Of a stretch of 8,181 bases of DNA, positions 5,246-8,181 are shown piece after piece. Below the pieces are notes generated by a model that saw nothing but the letters and a program-made list of their open reading frames with translations, made no database searches and was not told the origin of the DNA. Source of the stretch: an uncultured Clostridia bacterium. Its GTDB lineage: Bacteria; Bacillota; Clostridia; Christensenellales; Borkfalkiaceae. How positions within the stretch are numbered: the first letter of the stretch is position 1; each line of letters starts with the position of its first letter. Position numbers and translations under genes: made by a program. The stretch spans positions 1 to 8,181 of the forward strand of contig CAMWQK010000029.1 of the NCBI GenBank assembly GCA_947176445.1, given 5' to 3'.

Positions 5246-6331
5246 TTATTTATTCACTAAGCTGTATCTGTTACCGCCGGATTTGACGGCGAGGTTTTTC
5301 AGTTCCAACGACGAAAGGTGCGCCGCAACTTCGAAGACCTGCATGCCCGAACGCTCCGCAAGCAGTAAGAGGTGCGCTTCGCCGCACTCTTTCAGAATCG
5401 CAAACAGCGTCTCTTCCTCGTCGGTAAGTGGAACTTCCGCCTCTTTTTCGAGGTTTATCCCGAAACTTTCGAGAATATCTTCAACGCCGCTCGCAAGACA
5501 CGCGCCCTTCTTAATGAGCCCGTTACAGCCCTCGCCCTGCGAGAGCCCCGGATTGTACGGGAAAGCAAACACTTCGCGCCCGTAGTCGAGTGCGTCGTTT
5601 GCCGTGATGAGCGTGCCGCTCCTTTTTCCTGCGGAGATGACAAGCACGCCCTCCGCAAGTCCCGCCAAAATGCGGTTGCGCGCATGGAAGGAATACTTCT
5701 TCACCTTCTCGTTCGGCGCGCACTCGGTTACAAGCAAGCCCTCTTCCGCGATCTTCTTTTTCAGATTTGCGTGTGCTGCGGGATAGCACTCGTCCAGCCC
5801 GTTCGGAAGCACCGAGATGAGTTTCCCGCTCGGGAGCGCGCCTTCGATCGCCGCACGGTCTCCCCCTTCGGCAAGCCCCGTTACGATCGCAAACCGCTTT
5901 GTGAGCGTCTCGCTGATGTGCATACCCAGCTTCTCCGCCCACGGCGGCGTAATGCGCGAGCCGACGATACAGAACTTCCGCTCCCTCATGAGCGATCTGT
6001 TCCCTTGAAGAAACAAAACAAGCGGCGGCTCGGGAATGGATTTCAAGTTTACGGGATAGTCCTCATCCGTCACGAACATTGCGCTCTGTCCGCGCTTGTC
6101 CATCTTGGAGAGCACACCGTCCAGTTCCCGTTCGCGCCCTGACCGTTCACTCATATATACACGCGACGAAGGCGATTTTATCACCGACGGGTAAATTTTT
6201 TCGAAATCGCAAAATAATGTCCACGGGTCGTTCGCCGCCGCCCGCAACAGTGCGACGCGCTCGCGGTATTCTAATCCCGCGCAAGCGCACAGCCATATCA
6301 TTGCCCGATCGTGTTGAGAGTAATCCATCAT
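5246..6331 (-). CDS. dprA: DprA/Smf, DNA-processing protein for transformation and recombination
   Basis: DprA binds incoming single-stranded DNA and loads RecA during natural transformation. The 361-residue product has an N-terminal helical region (about 1-100), a Rossmann-like DprA domain (about 100-290) and a C-terminal winged-helix-like segment (about 300-358). Recognisable motifs are CIVGSR (121-126), IVTGLAEGGDRAA (149-161), VLPNGLDECYP, ARNRILAGLAEGVLV (217-231), SGTLITANDALDYGREVFAFP (238-258) and GCNGLIKKGA. Several are off consensus: GGDRAAIEGAL where GID..AAH.GAL is usual, SFHARNR where FP.RNR is usual, and AFPYNPG where AVPG is usual. The ATG at 6331 (a second ATG follows directly) lies two bases after the comM stop, with only a weak Shine-Dalgarno, so translation is probably coupled. 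Family is secure; activity in transformation is not shown. Confidence 0.93.
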   Translation of the reverse strand: MMDYSQHDRAMIWLCACAGLEYRERVALLRAAANDPWTLFCDFEKIYPSVIKSPSSRVYMSERSGRERELDGVLSKMDKRGQSAMFVTDEDYPVNLKSIPEPPLVLFLQGNRSLMRERKFCIVGSRITPPWAEKLGMHISETLTKRFAIVTGLAEGGDRAAIEGALPSGKLISVLPNGLDECYPAAHANLKKKIAEEGLLVTECAPNEKVKKYSFHARNRILAGLAEGVLVISAGKRSGTLITANDALDYGREVFAFPYNPGLSQGEGCNGLIKKGACLASGVEDILESFGINLEKEAEVPLTDEEETLFAILKECGEAHLLLLAERSGMQVFEVAAHLSSLELKNLAVKSGGNRYSLVNK

Positions 6332-6333
6332 GC

Positions 6334-7860
6334 TTAGCTCATCTTATCGTAAATGCGGTAGGACACCGCTTCGAATACGTGCTTCGGAAGAATTTGCTCG
6401 CTCCCGTCGAGATCGGCGATCGTGCGGGCAACTTTAATAATGCGCGAACGCGCACGCGCGGAGAGGTGCATCTTTTCGAACGCACTGCGCAGAATCTTGT
6501 CCCCTTCTTCGCTGAGCGCACAGTACGCTGTCATCTCCCGCTCGCCCATCTCCGCATTGACGGTGACGCTCTGCCCCTGAAAGCGCTCGCGCTGAACGGC
6601 GCGCGCCCTGTCTACCCGCTCCTTGACGGCAGAGGACGGCTCCGAAGCGGTGACGGAGGTGAGCTCGTCGTAGCTGATATTGTCCACTTCCACTTGCAGA
6701 TCGATACGGTCGAGCAACGGTCCCGAGACCTTCTTGCGATACCGTCTGATCTCCGCGGGAGAGCAGGTGCAGGTGAGGTTTGCCGAGCCGTAATTGCCGC
6801 AGGGGCAGGGGTTCATGCTCGCGCAGAGCATGAAGCTCGACGGATATGTAACCGTACCGCCCGCCCGCGAGACGGTGATCTTCCCGTCCTCTAAGGGCTG
6901 ACGGAGCGCTTCGAGCGTCGAGCGGTTGTACTCGGGCAGCTCGTCCAAAAAGAGCACGCCGCCGTGTGCGAGCGAAATTTCTCCGGGGTGTACGACGCGG
7001 TTGCCGCCGCCGCACATGGAGACGGTCGTCGCCGTATGGTGCGGCGTACGGAAGGGACGCTCGGTCACGATCCCCTCCTCGCCGAGCGTGCCCGCAACGG
7101 AATGAATTTTTGTAATTTCAAGCGCCTCTTCAAAGGTGAGATCGGGCATGACGGTGGGAATGCACCGCGCAAGCAGCGTCTTGCCCGTTCCGGGAGGTCC
7201 GATCATTAAAAGATTGTGCCCGCCCGAGACGGCGATTTCCAGCGCGCGCCGCGCCATGGGCTGTCCCTTGACGAACTTTAAGTCGGAAGAGGACTGCCTC
7301 TCCCCTCTCGCCACAACGAACTCCGCCGTTTCAAGGGGTGCAATGCGCTCCGTGCCGCTAAGGTGACGCACGACCTCCGCAAGCGAATGCGCGGGGTAGA
7401 TCTCCGCGCCGCCCAAAAAGCGCGCTTCCTTCGCGTTGTCTGCGGGAATGATGAATTTTGTAAATCCCTGTCCCTTTGCGGAGATGAGAATGGGCAGCAG
7501 CCCGTTGACGGGGCGAATGTCGCCGTTGAGCGCAAGCTCGCCCAAAAATACGATGTCCTTCACGTCTGCGCCGACGAGCTGCTCGCTCGCTTTGAGGAGA
7601 CTGATTGCCACCGCAAGGTCGAACGACGCGCCCTCTTTTTTGATGTCCGCGGGGGCAAAGTTGATGGTGATCTTCTGAACGGGGAAGATCATTCCGCCGT
7701 TCTTGATCGCCGTGCGCACGCGCTCCTTGGATTCCTTGACCGCCGCGTCGGGAAGCCCCACCATCTCGTAGCCGGGAAGTCCCTTGCTGACGTCCGTCTC
7801 CACTTCGACGGGCACGCCCTCCAACCCCTGCAGGGTAAAGCAGATAATTTTCGCTATCAT
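6334..7860 (-). CDS. comM: ComM/YifB-family AAA+ ATPase (Mg-chelatase-like)
   Basis: 508 residues. In Gram-negative bacteria ComM is a hexameric helicase that promotes branch migration during integration of transforming DNA; in Clostridia the family is usually annotated only as YifB or Mg-chelatase-like. The N-terminal Lon-type fold starts MIAKIICFTLQGLEGVPVEVE and includes GLPGYEMVGLPDAAVKESKERV. The AAA+ module has Walker A GPPGTGKT (221-228) and Walker B GVLFLDELPEYN (301-312). The four-cysteine cluster NPCPCG...CTC (350-366) is typical of the family, as are the following GPLLDRIDLQVEV and the C-terminal Mg-chelatase domain (about 408-503). The ATG at 7860 is four bases from the stop of the upstream gene, with no clear Shine-Dalgarno. 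The dprA start follows two bases after the stop. Full length, with no defects seen. Confidence 0.94.
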   Translation of the reverse strand: MIAKIICFTLQGLEGVPVEVETDVSKGLPGYEMVGLPDAAVKESKERVRTAIKNGGMIFPVQKITINFAPADIKKEGASFDLAVAISLLKASEQLVGADVKDIVFLGELALNGDIRPVNGLLPILISAKGQGFTKFIIPADNAKEARFLGGAEIYPAHSLAEVVRHLSGTERIAPLETAEFVVARGERQSSSDLKFVKGQPMARRALEIAVSGGHNLLMIGPPGTGKTLLARCIPTVMPDLTFEEALEITKIHSVAGTLGEEGIVTERPFRTPHHTATTVSMCGGGNRVVHPGEISLAHGGVLFLDELPEYNRSTLEALRQPLEDGKITVSRAGGTVTYPSSFMLCASMNPCPCGNYGSANLTCTCSPAEIRRYRKKVSGPLLDRIDLQVEVDNISYDELTSVTASEPSSAVKERVDRARAVQRERFQGQSVTVNAEMGEREMTAYCALSEEGDKILRSAFEKMHLSARARSRIIKVARTIADLDGSEQILPKHVFEAVSYRIYDKMS

Positions 7861-7864
7861 AATC

Positions 7865-8181
7865 TTAACCGAACAGCTTCACGCACCATGCCTCGGGCAC
7901 GGGAATGGAGAACAGGAAGGGAACGCTCAGCGCAAAGCATACGCCGAGCAGCGATACGCCCACGATGAGAACGATCTTGCCCGCCTTGGGGAAGTCGTTT
8001 GCAAGCGCATGCAGTGCGAACGCGGCGAGCATGAAGCCCGCGATATACGCGCCGAACACAAAGAGCCGCGCGTCCTTTGCAAACGCCGCCGTGACGAGCA
8101 TGAGTACAAGCGCGCCCACAGCGACCGCATAGCCGCGTACCTCTTTGAGGAGCGCGCCCGTCTCTTCGCCCTTCTTGAAGG
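7865..8181 (-). CDS. Small membrane protein of unknown function, partial (N-terminus beyond window)
   Basis: I do not recognise this protein. The frame is open from the window edge to the TAA at 7867-7865 and shows 104 residues. A charged stretch (FKKGEETGALLKEVRG) is followed by three hydrophobic segments, at about visible residues 17-34, 39-60 and 68-91, and a short tail ending KLFG. These are likely three transmembrane helices of an integral membrane protein. A GTG at 8119 could start an 84-residue version, but it lies inside the first hydrophobic segment and has no well-placed Shine-Dalgarno. The gene therefore more likely begins outside the window. It ends four bases before comM, so the two are probably co-transcribed. 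Hydrophobicity and spacing support a real gene; no function can be given. Confidence 0.72.
   Translation of the reverse strand, partial: FKKGEETGALLKEVRGYAVAVGALVLMLVTAAFAKDARLFVFGAYIAGFMLAAFALHALANDFPKAGKIVLIVGVSLLGVCFALSVPFLFSIPVPEAWCVKLFG

Noticed and set aside
6079..6894. Open frame on the plus strand over the dprA/comM junction
   Set aside because: Antisense to two conserved genes, with no recognisable protein features.

Overview
The window is a stretch of bacterial chromosome in which every supported gene lies on the minus strand. Read in the direction of transcription (high to low coordinates) the order is: a small membrane protein (N-terminus off the right edge), a ComM/YifB-type AAA+ protein, dprA, a 226-bp spacer, topA, trmFO, hslV, a 222-bp spacer, and hslU (C-terminal half off the left edge). 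The folate-dependent TrmFO and the run dprA-topA-trmFO-hslV-hslU are typical of Bacillota. Strong AGGAG ribosome binding sites and G/C-rich third codon positions fit a moderately GC-rich clostridial lineage. That placement is an inference from gene order, and I cannot name a genus.

Layout by region. At 6334-8181 the membrane protein, comM and dprA are packed with gaps of only 2-4 bases, which suggests one transcript with translational coupling. dprA and comM both belong to DNA uptake and recombination (transformation). At 1500-5019 topA and trmFO overlap if trmFO starts at a GTG inside the topA tail, and hslV follows with its Shine-Dalgarno sequence inside the last codons of trmFO. At 1-740 hslU encodes the ATPase partner of the HslV peptidase. 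The visible part runs to the Walker B motif.

The genes are ordinary housekeeping genes. The unusual part is the two AT-richer spacers. Each holds a copy of the same roughly 0.2-kb non-coding repeat, in opposite orientation (copy A, plus strand, about 751-957; copy B, minus strand, about 5037-5220). A 115-bp core matches at 99 of 115 positions without gaps. Each copy has several small inverted repeats and ends in a long hairpin of about 16 bp. Four stem pairs of that hairpin differ between the copies, and in each case both partners changed so that pairing is kept. Copy A also has a perfect 17-bp terminal inverted repeat, and one end abuts the hslU ribosome binding site. The two copies face each other across topA-trmFO-hslV, and copy A separates the two subunit genes of the HslVU protease. 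This looks like a MITE/REP-like mobile or regulatory repeat family and is the best candidate here for something undescribed.
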